Shown: positions 9,154 to 16,988 of the stretch, in pieces
Numbering within the stretch: position 1 is the stretch's first letter
How the letters are laid out: each line of letters begins with the position of its first letter
Position numbers and translations under genes: made by a program
Source: Cupriavidus basilensis OR16
GTDB taxonomy: Bacteria; Pseudomonadota; Gammaproteobacteria; Burkholderiales; Burkholderiaceae
Length of the DNA: 64,000 bases
Assembly: GCF_000243095.1 (NCBI RefSeq)
Contig: NZ_AHJE01000108.1
Location: forward strand, 1-64,000
Reading direction: 5' to 3'
Notes under the pieces: model-generated
What the model was told of the DNA's origin: nothing
What the model saw: the letters and a program-made list of their open reading frames with translations, nothing else
Database searches by the model: none

Positions 9154-9287
9154 GGGCGCATGGGGAGCGCCCACCAACAGGTGCTGGACGTCTTTGCTAG
9201 GCGGCGCGGCATCCTTACTTGAATACGCGGTCAACGGGCGTGTGGCGCAACAGCGCGGCACGAAGCGGACAGCGGATGGAGGTAAGT

Positions 9288-10334
9288 ATGAGTGGTTGGA
9301 AAACCCTTCATCTTCCCGGAGTCGGACGGGCATTGCAGGTCCGTTTCAGACACCCGGTACCCGGAGTGAGTCGGGCGTTGCAGGTCCGCCTTGCGCATCC
9401 GGTCGCTGGCCGCGCTTTACGGAGCGGCCGCGCAACATTGAAATATGCCCTGAACAGTCTCGGGGTCGTGTCTGTAGTCGCAGCGGTATCGCTGTCTGTC
9501 AGCCAGGAATGGCGTACGGCCCTGGCCGGTGCGCTGGCCGGCGAGGAAGCGCCCGCGGTATTGATGGAAGCGGCAGTGCCAGCTTCCACGGCCGATGTGG
9601 CCGCGGCCAAGCTGGGGCTGACGATGGCGCAGTCCAAGCCCGCAGGTTTGCCGACCGTGTCCGGCACCGACGACTGGGGCCAGCAGCCCGCTGGCAAGAT
9701 TCCCTCCGTGGCCCACCTGGCCGCGCAGATCCCGGCACAGCGCGTGGCGCTCGATGCGCGCAACCCGGCCACGCTCGGCAGCGCGCGCGAGCAGGCTGTG
9801 GTGGCTGAGTACATCGCGCGCAAGTATCGCGTGGCGGCGCAGGCCACCGCGCAAACTGGTGAAGGCCGCCTACCTGACGGGGCGCGAGGTCGGCATCGAT
9901 CCGCTGCTGATCCTGGGCGTGATCGCGATCGAGTCCAGCTTCAATCCGTACGCGGAGAGCGGCGTGGGCGCGCAGGGCCTGATGCAGGTGATGACCAAGG
10001 TCCATCAGGACAAGTACGAGGCCGTGGGCGGCGTGGCAGCCGCGCTGAACCCGTACGCCAACATCAAGATAGGTGCGCTGGTGCTCAAGGACTGCATCGC
10101 CCGCGCCGGTTCGCTGTGGGTGCGGCGACCACCAACACCGATGGCGGATATGGCGCCAAGGTGCTGGCAGAGCGTGCACGCCTGCGCCAACTACCGGGTG
10201 TGCGCAGCGTCGTTGCGGAGCCGGTGTCGGCCAAGCCGGAAGTGTCGGCGGATGCCAAGGCACAGGCCGAGCATCGTCAAGGCACGACCGGTGACAAGCT
10301 GGAAGCGGCGGGCAACATCCCGAAAAGCGCCTGA
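9288..10334 (+). pseudogene. Lytic transglycosylase (SLT-domain), two frame breaks
   Basis: The start at 9288 (MSGWKTLHLPGVGRALQVRF) follows GGAGG. The N-terminal part includes a probable membrane segment (YALNSLGVVSVVAAVSLSVS). The catalytic SLT domain is read in another frame from about 9850: KAAYLTGREVGIDPLLILGV, then IAIESSFNPYAESGVGAQGL with the catalytic Glu of the ES motif, then MQVMTKVHQDKYE and NPYANIKIGALVLKDCIARAG. At about 10116 the original frame returns with TTNTDGGYGAKVLAERARLRQ. The family cleaves peptidoglycan glycan strands. The first break is one or two bases near 9849. The second looks like loss of about 20 bases, removing a short conserved stretch before the GATN-type motif. 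As written the gene gives no active enzyme. Confidence 0.83.
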
Positions 10335-10364
10335 TCGAGGGATCCTCGTAGCTCGGGCAGCGCA

Positions 10365-10394
10365 GAAAAAAAGCACCCTCCGGGGTGCTTTTTT
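10365..10394. terminator. Bidirectional rho-independent terminator
   Basis: AAAAAAAGCACCC, loop TCC, GGGGTGCTTTTTT. The A tract on one side and the T tract on the other let it end both the transglycosylase transcript (plus) and the convergent aminotransferase transcript (minus). Confidence 0.85.
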
Positions 10395-10421
10395 CGTTGC
10401 AGCGACGGCTATGCCCGGTGT

Positions 10422-11402
10422 TCAGGCAAAGAACTTGGCCAGGCGCGCCATGGCCTCCTCGATGTTCTCCATCGAGGTTGCATAAGAGATCCGGATATAG
10501 TCGCGCGCCGTGTATGGGCCAAAGTCCTGGCCCGGCACCAGCACCACGCCGGCATCGTGCAGCATGGCCTGGGTCAGGGCGTCGGCATCGCCTGCGGACG
10601 GGTGGTTGACGCCGCGGCAGTCCGCGTAGACATAGAAGGCGCCATCCGGCTTGACTGGCACCCGCAGGCCCAGCGACTCCAGCGCCGGCACAATAGCATC
10701 GCGGCGGCGGTGGAATTCCGCCTTGCGTGCGTCGTAGATCGCCAGCGCTTCGGGGGAGAAGCAGGCTAGCGCGGCGTGCTGGGCGACGGCCGACGCGCAG
10801 ATGAAGAGGTTCTGCGCCACTTTCTCGAAGGCGCCTACCAGTTCATCCGGCACCACCAGCCAGCCCAGGCGCCATCCGGTCATATTGAAGTACTTGGAGA
10901 AGCTGTTGACGGTGATCACGTCGTCGTCCAGGCTCAGCGCCGATACCGGCGGTGCATCATACGACAGCCCCTGGTAGATCTCGTCGACAATGGCAAAGCC
11001 CTGGCGGGCCCGCACGGCCTTCAGGATGCGCGCCAGTTCGTCCGGCAGGATCGAAGTGCCGGTGGGGTTGGAGGGCGACGCCAGCAGTACGCCGCGGGTC
11101 TGCTCGCCCCAGTGCGCCTGCACTTGCTCCGCCGTGAGCTGGAAGCGCTGGGCCGGCCCGCTCGGGATCATCTTCGCGCGGCCGTCGAAGGCGGCAACGA
11201 AATGCCGGTTGCAGGGGTAGCTGGGGTCGGGCATCAGAGGTACCACGGGCTCGGCGGCGGTGAAGTCGGGCTCACCGATCCCCATGTGGATGATGTGGCG
11301 CCCGGCACGCTCGAGTTCGGCGGCCTGCTTGGCCAGCTCCATCACGTGGAAGGCGTCGATATTGGCAAGACGGGAGGCAGTGGCGAGGCGCTGCAGATCC
11401 AT
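10422..11402 (-). CDS. Class I/II aminotransferase with an internal in-frame deletion
   Basis: 326 residues, starting MDLQRLATASRLANIDAFHV at 11402. A PLP-dependent aminotransferase of the aspartate/alanine-type fold I family: IIHMGIGEPDFT near the N-terminus, SPSNPTGTSI, IVDEIYQGLSY, NSFSKYFNMTGWRLGW with the PLP-binding lysine, and DYIRISYATSMENIEEAM near the C-terminus. The family usually has about 390 residues. Here EPDFTAAEPVV is followed directly by LMPDPSYPCNRH, so the roughly 65 residues that normally carry the TAGASGAL cofactor-phosphate motif are missing, without a frame change. The join is at about 11240 and contains GGTACC. The protein would open-read but is very unlikely to be active. 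Confidence 0.87.
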   Translation of the reverse strand: MDLQRLATASRLANIDAFHVMELAKQAAELERAGRHIIHMGIGEPDFTAAEPVVPLMPDPSYPCNRHFVAAFDGRAKMIPSGPAQRFQLTAEQVQAHWGEQTRGVLLASPSNPTGTSILPDELARILKAVRARQGFAIVDEIYQGLSYDAPPVSALSLDDDVITVNSFSKYFNMTGWRLGWLVVPDELVGAFEKVAQNLFICASAVAQHAALACFSPEALAIYDARKAEFHRRRDAIVPALESLGLRVPVKPDGAFYVYADCRGVNHPSAGDADALTQAMLHDAGVVLVPGQDFGPYTARDYIRISYATSMENIEEAMARLAKFFA

Positions 11403-11493
11403 GGCTAGGACAGGCCTGGTGGGCCTGATAAGTTGGGTTGAGGGGAGTAGGGCGGAGTTGATCGGGTGTTGGTCGGGCGTTCGGTGCGGTAGA

Positions 11494-11520
11494 AGTAAAA
11501 ACACCCGCCGGAGCGGGTGT
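11494..11520 (-). terminator. Rho-independent terminator after nusB
   Basis: On the minus strand ACACCCGC, loop TCCG, GCGGGTGT followed by TTTTTAC. It ends the rib-nusB transcript and insulates the aminotransferase gene downstream. Confidence 0.8.
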
Positions 11521-11565
11521 CGGTACGGCAAGCATGGCACCGTGAACGGCGCCGGTTGCCGTCGT

Positions 11566-12084
11566 TCAGCGTCGGGCGGCCAGTTCCGGCGCGCGCACCT
11601 TGGCGGCCAGCTTGTCCAGCACGCCGTTGACATACTTGTAGCCTTCCACGCCGCCGAAGGTCTTGGTCAGTTCCACGGCTTCGTTGATGACGACCTTGTA
11701 CGGGATATCCACGCAGTGGATCAGCTCGTAGCTGCCGATCAGCAGGGCCGCGCGCTCGACTGGCGACAACTCGCTTACCGGGCGGTCCAGGAACGGCTCG
11801 AAGGCGCCCGTCAGCCGGGTTTCTTCGCGGATCGCGCCATTGAGCAGTGCATCGAAGTGCTCGCGGTCAGCCTTGTTGAAGCCTTGGGCGTCGTGCAGAT
11901 GGGCCTGGATCGCATCGGTATCGTTGCGGTTCAGCAGCCACTGGTACAGACCCTGCAGCGCGAGTTCGCGCGAGCGGCGGCGCGCGCTCTTGGGCGCCGC
12001 CTTGGGCTCGGCCTTGGCGATGGGCTTCGCGCCGGCGTCGTCCGCCGGCTTGCCGGCGGGGTTGCTATCGGGCGCGTCACTCAT
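11566..12084 (-). CDS. nusB: Transcription antitermination factor NusB
   Basis: 172 residues. NusB binds boxA RNA with NusE (ribosomal protein S10) in antitermination of rRNA transcription. The protein has a charged Ala/Lys/Pro N-terminal extension of about 30 residues (PAGKPADDAGAKPIAKAEPK) typical of betaproteobacterial forms. The helical NusB core follows: SARRRSRELALQGLYQWLL, SPVERAALLIGSYELIH, IPYKVVINEAVELTKTFGG and EGYKYVNGVLDKLA. The start at 12084 (MSDAPDSN) overlaps the ribH stop by eight bases, so the two genes are translationally coupled. The ribH-nusB pairing is common in Proteobacteria. Confidence 0.96.
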   Translation of the reverse strand: MSDAPDSNPAGKPADDAGAKPIAKAEPKAAPKSARRRSRELALQGLYQWLLNRNDTDAIQAHLHDAQGFNKADREHFDALLNGAIREETRLTGAFEPFLDRPVSELSPVERAALLIGSYELIHCVDIPYKVVINEAVELTKTFGGVEGYKYVNGVLDKLAAKVRAPELAARR

Positions 12085-12580
12085 CGTCGTCCTCGTCTTC
12101 CTCGGCTTCCTGGCTGCGCAGCGAATCCAGCGCCGAGACCAGGTTAGCCATTTCCACCGCGGCGCGGGCGCAGTCGCGGCCCTTCTCGCGGGTGCGGGCA
12201 TGGGCCTGGGCGTCGGTGTCGACGGTCAGGATGCCGTTGGCGATGGGCACATTGAAGTCCAGGCCGACGCGGCTGATGCCGGCGCCCGATTCGTTCGAGA
12301 CCAGCTCGAAGTGATAGGTCTCGCCGCGCACAACCGCGCCCAGCGCGACCAGTGCGTCGAACTGGCCGCTTTCAGCCATTTTTTGCAATGCCAGCGGCAC
12401 TTCGAGGGCGCCCGGCACGGTCACCACCAGGGTGTCCTCGCCTTCAATGCCTAGCTTTTCCAGCTCGGCGACGCAGGCTTCGAGCAGCTCGGCGCAAACC
12501 GGCTCGTTAAAGCGCGCTTGCACGATGCCGATGCGCAGGCCTTCACCTTCGAGGTTGCTGGGGTAGAAACCGTGATCCAT
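12077..12580 (-). CDS. ribH: 6,7-dimethyl-8-ribityllumazine synthase
   Basis: 167 residues. It condenses 5-amino-6-ribitylaminouracil with 3,4-dihydroxy-2-butanone 4-phosphate in the penultimate riboflavin step. Family marks are GIVQARFNEPVCAELLEAC, TVPGALEVPLAL, ALGAVVRGETYHFELVSNES and NVPIANGILTVDTDAQAHAR. The C-terminus is a run of acidic residues (EAEEDEDDDE). AGGAGA lies seven bases before the ATG at 12580. It sits between ribBX and nusB in the same direction. Confidence 0.97.
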   Translation of the reverse strand: MDHGFYPSNLEGEGLRIGIVQARFNEPVCAELLEACVAELEKLGIEGEDTLVVTVPGALEVPLALQKMAESGQFDALVALGAVVRGETYHFELVSNESGAGISRVGLDFNVPIANGILTVDTDAQAHARTREKGRDCARAAVEMANLVSALDSLRSQEAEEDEDDDE

Positions 12581-12646
12581 CTTATCTTCTCCTGGGTTCG
12601 GGGTGGCGGCCCGCGACAGGCTCGCGGCCGCCGGGTATTCGGTCGT

Positions 12647-13759
12647 TCAGTTAGCCTGGCCGCCGCTCATGGGCTGGTAGCCAGTCACTTCAAGGTCATA
12701 GCCGGTCATGCTCGGCATTTTCAGCGGAGATGCCAGCACGCGCATCTTGCCCACGCCGAGATCCTTGAGGATCTGGGCGCCGGTACCGTAGGTGCGCAGG
12801 TCCGGCTTCACGCGCGGGCGGTTTTGCGGCGCGTCGAGCGCCGAGAACTGCGTAAACAGCTGTTCCGCCGTGTCGCCACAGTTCAGCAGCACCATCACGC
12901 CGTGCTCGGACTGCGCAATGGCCTCGAGCGCGGCGGGCACGCTCCAGGAGTGCGTGGTACGCGACACTTCCAGCAGGTCCAGCGTGGAAAGTGGCTCGTG
13001 CACGCGCACCAGCGTTTCGCGATCGGCCTGGGGGGTGCCCTTGACCAGCGCCAGGTGAGCACGGCCGCTCGGCTTGTCGCGATAGATGATGCTATGGAAC
13101 GTGCCGTACGGCGTCTGCATGGTGCGCTCGCCGGCGCGCTCGATGATGCTCTCGGTGCGGCTGCGGTAGTGGATCAGGTCGGCAATGGTGCCGATCTTGA
13201 TGTGATGCTCTTGTGCGAACTCGATCAGGTCCGGCAGGCGCGCCATGGTGCCGTCGTCCTTCATGATCTCGCAGATCACCGCCGCGGGCGTCAGGCCAGC
13301 CAGGGCACCCAGGTCGCATCCGGCTTCGGTATGGCCGGCGCGGATCAGCACGCCACCGGGCTGGGCCGTCAACGGGAAGATATGGCCGGGCTGGACCAGG
13401 TCGGCGGCACGGGCATCCTTGGCCACTGCAGCTTGTACGGTACGGGCCCGGTCGGCTGCCGAGATGCCGGTTGTGACGCCTTCGGCTGCCTCGATCGACA
13501 CGGTGAAGTTGGTGCCGTGCACCGTGCCGTTGCGGCTGACCATGGGTTGCAGCTCGAGCTGGCGGCAGCGTTCGGCGGTCAACGTCAGGCAGATCAGGCC
13601 TCGGCCGTACTTGGCCATGAAGTTGATCGCCTCCGGTGTGACGAAATCGGCAGCCAGAACCAGGTCGCCCTCGTTCTCGCGGTCTTCCTCGTCAACCAGG
13701 ATGACCATGCGGCCGGCACGGATTTCGGCAATGATTTCTTCTGTACGGGCGATTGTCAT
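12647..13759 (-). CDS. ribB: 3,4-dihydroxy-2-butanone 4-phosphate synthase with degenerate GTP cyclohydrolase II domain (RibBX type)
   Basis: 370 residues. The N-terminal half (about 1-205) is a complete DHBP synthase: DEEDRENEGDLVLAADFVT, GRGLICLTLT, VSRNGTVHGTNFTVSI and RAGHTEAGCDLGALAG. It makes the four-carbon precursor for RibH from ribulose 5-phosphate. The C-terminal half aligns in position with GTP cyclohydrolase II. However, the zinc-binding stretch (normally G-D-x-F-x-S-x-R-C-D-C-G) is replaced by STLDLLEVSRTTHSWSVPAA, with no such cysteines. That matches the RibBX variant described in Proteobacteria, which lacks cyclohydrolase activity, so a separate ribA is expected elsewhere. I start at 13759 (MTIARTEEII) because homology begins there; the longer frame to 13885 is low-complexity. 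Confidence 0.93.
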   Translation of the reverse strand: MTIARTEEIIAEIRAGRMVILVDEEDRENEGDLVLAADFVTPEAINFMAKYGRGLICLTLTAERCRQLELQPMVSRNGTVHGTNFTVSIEAAEGVTTGISAADRARTVQAAVAKDARAADLVQPGHIFPLTAQPGGVLIRAGHTEAGCDLGALAGLTPAAVICEIMKDDGTMARLPDLIEFAQEHHIKIGTIADLIHYRSRTESIIERAGERTMQTPYGTFHSIIYRDKPSGRAHLALVKGTPQADRETLVRVHEPLSTLDLLEVSRTTHSWSVPAALEAIAQSEHGVMVLLNCGDTAEQLFTQFSALDAPQNRPRVKPDLRTYGTGAQILKDLGVGKMRVLASPLKMPSMTGYDLEVTGYQPMSGGQAN

Positions 13760-14016
13760 GGCTTGCAGGCTGGGAAGCTGGCTGGAGTTTGGGCTGGAAT
13801 TCTGGCTGAATTTCGGGCGGGATGGCTTGCTGGCCGGCTGCCGCTCCGGGGTATACCGGCTGGCCGCGGCAGCGGTCTGGCCCAATATTGTACGTCAACC
13901 GGACGCCGCAGGGCGCGCGGCGCCAGCCGGGTCAATGCCGACGGCCCTCGTGTGACGGTGGGCGGCAGCTAGTCGGGTGACCTTGGCAGGCTGGCAGGTC
14001 ACCGAAGACACGCGTG
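13760..14016. other. Intergenic region between ribE and ribBX
   Basis: I searched the minus strand for the conserved FMN riboswitch core and saw none. The stretch upstream of ribBX is repetitive (repeated CTGG/GCTGGA words, with a matching reading frame rich in Q, P, S and N). It may be spacer, or may encode an unconserved N-terminal extension of ribBX. Confidence 0.4.
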
Positions 14017-14646
14017 TCAGGCGGGTTTCGGCGCGCTCAACATGCGCTCAACATAGCGCGCGATCAGGTCGATCTCCAGGTTCACGCGCGCGCCGGGCTT
14101 CAGATCCTGCAGCGTGGTGACCTCAATCGTGTGGGGAATCAGGTTGATCGAGAACGTGCAACCTTGTTCGTCGTCGATGACCTTGTTGACCGTCAGCGAC
14201 ACGCCGTTGACCACCACTGACCCCTTGTAGGCCAGGTAGCGTCCCAGCTCGCGCGGGGCGCGTACGCGCAATTCGTGGGATTCGCCCACCGGCGCGAAGT
14301 GGGTGACTTCGCCCAGCCCGTCGACATGGCCCGAGACCAGGTGACCGCCGAGGCGGTCGGCCAGGGTCAGTGCCTTCTCCAGGTTGACCCGGCCGGGCTT
14401 GTCCAGGCCAGCGGTCTTGTCGAGCGATTCGCGGGAAACGTCGACGTCGAAGGCGTCGCCGTCCAGCGCGATGACCGTCATGCAGGCACCCTGGATGGCG
14501 ATGCTGTCGCCAAGGATGACATCGGACAGGTCCAGCCCGTTGGCACGGATGCGCAGGCGCACGCCGGCATCGGCTGCGGCTTCGCTGGCGCCCAGCGGGG
14601 AAACGGTTTCGATGCGGCCGACGGCCGCGACAATGCCAGTGAACAT
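14017..14646 (-). CDS. ribE: Riboflavin synthase, alpha subunit
   Basis: 209 residues, starting MFTGIVAAVGRI as riboflavin synthases do. It dismutates two lumazine molecules to riboflavin plus ribitylaminouracil. Two tandem lumazine-binding beta-barrel domains are visible. The first (about 1-100) has GDSIAIQGACMTV and FDVDVSRESLDKTAG. The second (about 100-195) has GGHLVSGHVDGLGEV, KGSVVVNGVSLTVNKV and SINLIPHTIEVTTL. The longer frame from 14679 lacks a ribosome site and homology. It lies between ribD and ribBX on the same strand. Confidence 0.96.
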   Translation of the reverse strand: MFTGIVAAVGRIETVSPLGASEAAADAGVRLRIRANGLDLSDVILGDSIAIQGACMTVIALDGDAFDVDVSRESLDKTAGLDKPGRVNLEKALTLADRLGGHLVSGHVDGLGEVTHFAPVGESHELRVRAPRELGRYLAYKGSVVVNGVSLTVNKVIDDEQGCTFSINLIPHTIEVTTLQDLKPGARVNLEIDLIARYVERMLSAPKPA

Positions 14647-14730
14647 GATCGATGCGCGATGCAATGGGAAAACACGCATGCTAGCAGGTGCGGAGCCGAT
14701 GCGTTTTTCTCGCGGCTTGCCGGCAAGTGG

Positions 14731-15849
14731 TCAGGCGTGATCGGCGCGGCGCGCAATCAGGCGCAGGTCTTCGCCGATCATGCGCACGTCGTGCCAGCGG
14801 AAGGCCGTGGCGTCCTGCAGCCGCGCCAGGGGCGGCAACTGGAACATGCCTTGTGCGTCGCCCAACAGCTTGGGCGCGAGGTAGATCAGCAGCTCGTCCG
14901 CGCAATGCTCGCGGATCAGCGATCCGTTGAGCTTGAAGCCCGCTTCCACGTGTAGCTCGTTGATGCCGCGCCTGCCGAGTTCTTCCAGCATGTGGCGCAG
15001 TTCCACCTTGCCGTGCGGATTGGGCAACACCACGACTTCCGCGCCGCGGGCTTCCAGGGCGCGCCGGCGCGCCGTATCGTCAAAGGCGCAGAACACCAGC
15101 ACGGGCTTGGCAAAGTCTCCGGTGTCCGGCGTCAGCAGGCGCGCGTCCAGGGGAATCTCCAGCCGGGAATCCACCACCACGCGCTGCGGCTGGCGCGGCG
15201 TGTCCACGGCGCGCACATTGAGCTGCGGGTTGTCGTCGCGCACGGTGCCTATGCCGGTCAGGATGGCGCTGGCGCGCGCGCGCCAGGCGTGGCCGTCGTC
15301 TCGGGCCGCCTGGCCGGTAATCCACTGGCTGCTGCCGTCGTGCAGCGCGGTGCCGCCGTCGAGCGAGGCGGCCACCTTGACGCGTACCCAGGGCAGGCCC
15401 CGCGTCATGCGGTTGACAAAGCCGATGTTGAGTTCGCGTGCTTCTTTTTCGAGCAGGCCGCAGCGTACGTCCACCCCGGCTTCGCGCAGTCGCTGCAAGC
15501 CACGGCCGGAAACCGTCGGGTTGGGGTCCTCCATGGCCGCCACCACGCGCGCGATGCCGGCGCGCACCAGCGCGTCCGCGCAGGGCGGCGTCCGGCCGAA
15601 ATGGCTGCAGGGCTCGAGCGTGACAAAGGCCGTGGCACCCTTGGGATCGTTCCCGCGCGCCGCGGCATCCTTGAGCGCCTGGATCTCTGCGTGATCCTGT
15701 CCGGCGGGCTGGGTGAATCCCTGGCCGATGATCTTGCCGTCCTTGGATAAAACGCAGCCAACGCGCGGGTTGGGCGTGGTGGTGTACATGCCACGCTCGG
15801 CGAGTGCGAGAGCCTGTGCCATGGCTGCGTGGTCGGTATCGGAGAACAT
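14731..15849 (-). CDS. ribD: Bifunctional diaminohydroxyphosphoribosylaminopyrimidine deaminase / 5-amino-6-(5-phosphoribosylamino)uracil reductase
   Basis: 372 residues from the chosen start MFSDTDHAAM. It performs the second and third steps of the riboflavin pyrimidine branch. The N-terminal deaminase domain has the zinc motif DHAEIQAL and TLEPCSHFGRTPPCADAL. The C-terminal NADPH-dependent reductase domain has VRVKVAASLDGGTAL, SQWITGQAARDDGHAWRARA, GIGTVRDDNPQL and ELHVEAGFKLNGSLI. An upstream in-frame ATG at 15903 would add 18 residues without a ribosome site. The chosen start has GGAAG about ten bases upstream. The gene follows directly after the second minor-pilin operon. Confidence 0.95.
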   Translation of the reverse strand: MFSDTDHAAMAQALALAERGMYTTTPNPRVGCVLSKDGKIIGQGFTQPAGQDHAEIQALKDAAARGNDPKGATAFVTLEPCSHFGRTPPCADALVRAGIARVVAAMEDPNPTVSGRGLQRLREAGVDVRCGLLEKEARELNIGFVNRMTRGLPWVRVKVAASLDGGTALHDGSSQWITGQAARDDGHAWRARASAILTGIGTVRDDNPQLNVRAVDTPRQPQRVVVDSRLEIPLDARLLTPDTGDFAKPVLVFCAFDDTARRRALEARGAEVVVLPNPHGKVELRHMLEELGRRGINELHVEAGFKLNGSLIREHCADELLIYLAPKLLGDAQGMFQLPPLARLQDATAFRWHDVRMIGEDLRLIARRADHA

Positions 15850-15909
15850 GGGGCCTGGTGCTTCCTGCCGCGCGGGCGGTGAGTTGGATAGGGTTACAGT
15901 CATCAGGTG

Positions 15910-16476
15910 TCAGGGCGGCTCGGACTGTGCGAGGCCGTCGCAATCGGCATCCTGCCCCGGCGTGCACAAGCGGACGCGGCCGTGGGCACCGAGCCTTAGC
16001 TGCCGCTGTTCGCCCCGGCAGGTCACGGTGAAGGTGGCGGCGAGAAACCCGCCTTGCTCTGAGCGAGAGTATCCCACAGCTGTCATGCGCAGCGTATTGC
16101 TGCCTTGCTCGGTCGAGCGCAGGGCAATGCGCAGGCAGGCATCGCGCAGTTCGACGACAGCAAGCAAGCCGGCATCACCCTGGTCAGACGCGCTCCCCGG
16201 CTCCAGTGTCAGGCGCCATCCACCGTCCAGCGTCGACGCGCCGGGCAAGGGCGCCAGTATCACTTTCGCGCGGCGGGCCACGGCGCTGGCGCGCGCCAGC
16301 GCCAGCGAGCCGGCCAGGCGATCCGCCGCCAGCATCACCTGCTGCCGTGCCTGCAGGCGCTGCCAGGACGGGTAGGCCAGTGCTGCCAGGATGGCCAGCA
16401 CGGCGACGCAGGTCAGCAGTTCGGCAAGCGTTGCACCGCGACGCCGCTGCCGGTGCCAGAACCGACCGCAGGCCAC
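15910..16476 (-). CDS. GspH/FimT-type minor pseudopilin (second pilin operon)
   Basis: About 188 residues from a GTG at 16476, one base beyond the upstream pilE-like stop. The short basic leader ends RQRRRG and is followed by the type III prepilin signal ATLAELLTCVAVLAILAALA, with Glu at +5, for processing by PilD. The body has the GspH/FimT pattern: QQVMLAADRLAGSLALARASAVARRAKV, a beta-rich middle, and a C-terminus with two cysteines. It would be a minor component that primes type IV pilus assembly at the inner membrane. A longer frame begins at 16575 inside the upstream gene and lacks a plausible leader. It is the last gene of the second V-W-X-Y1-E-FimT series. Confidence 0.78.
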   Translation of the reverse strand: MACGRFWHRQRRRGATLAELLTCVAVLAILAALAYPSWQRLQARQQVMLAADRLAGSLALARASAVARRAKVILAPLPGASTLDGGWRLTLEPGSASDQGDAGLLAVVELRDACLRIALRSTEQGSNTLRMTAVGYSRSEQGGFLAATFTVTCRGEQRQLRLGAHGRVRLCTPGQDADCDGLAQSEPP

Positions 16477-16477
16477 C

Positions 16478-16927
16478 TCAGCAAGCCGGCGGCAGCGGCA
16501 CCGGCTCCGTGGCAAAGGCGGGCTGTGCAAGCCATTCGCCGGTGCTGCGCAGGATGAGCGTGCCGCATGACGCATCCGGCGTCTGCGGCACTGCGCGCAG
16601 CTCCACGCATTGCGCCAGCCCGCTGCCCGGGCAGGCGCTGGCGTTGATCCAATGCCGCGGGCGCGCCGGTTGCGCGGGTACCGGCCGCGGCCAGCTGCCG
16701 GCCACCACGGCGCCTCCCGGCTGAGCGGCGAAGCTCATGGTGGCGAGTGCGTGGCGCTCCAGGTCGAGCATTACCCCGACTAGTGCGCTGCGCGCCTCGG
16801 CGCGCCAGCCGCGCGCCAGGTGCTGGTGCCAGGCAGGCATCACCATCGCCACGAGGATCGCGGAGACAGTCAGCGTGACCAGCAACTCCAGCAGGGTGAA
16901 GCCGGTCGGGCGGGGGCAGGGCGTCAT
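16478..16927 (-). CDS. PilE-like minor pilin (second pilin operon)
   Basis: 149 residues beginning MTPCPRPTG, then FTLLELLVTLTVSAILVAMV, a classic eight- or nine-residue type IV prepilin leader with Glu at +5. The remainder resembles the PilE-like pilin at 21230-21676 of the first operon: YPxW/YPNY-type helix end, RAEARSALVGVMLDLERHALA, CVELRAVPQTPDASCGTLILRSTGEW versus CVELQASPIKPDSTCGTLVYRSTGEK. GGAGA lies eight bases before the ATG. The conserved cysteine pair near the C-terminus probably forms the pilin disulfide loop. Confidence 0.85.
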   Translation of the reverse strand: MTPCPRPTGFTLLELLVTLTVSAILVAMVMPAWHQHLARGWRAEARSALVGVMLDLERHALATMSFAAQPGGAVVAGSWPRPVPAQPARPRHWINASACPGSGLAQCVELRAVPQTPDASCGTLILRSTGEWLAQPAFATEPVPLPPAC

Positions 16928-16988
16928 GGATGGGTCTCCGGGATGCGTTGGCGCGGTTGGCCGTGGATCGATCGGGCGCATCGGAGCC

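Larger units (their letters stand above)
8656..9287. other. 630-bp intergenic region between ubiD and the transglycosylase
   Basis: An AT-rich stretch (8700-8960) in a GC-rich neighbourhood. It holds a perfect 18-bp inverted repeat at 8719-8736, a good sigma-70 promoter pointing right at 8921-8949, and a terminator-like hairpin at 9115-9153. A second hairpin (GGGCGC, loop ATGGGGA, GCGCCC) follows at about 9155. No protein-coding frame in it is convincing. The promoter-to-hairpin distance would make a transcript of about 195 nt. Confidence 0.55.

Noticed and set aside
13760..14016. Possible FMN riboswitch upstream of ribBX
   Set aside because: The conserved RFN core elements are not found on the minus strand here, nor in the short gaps before ribH and ribE.
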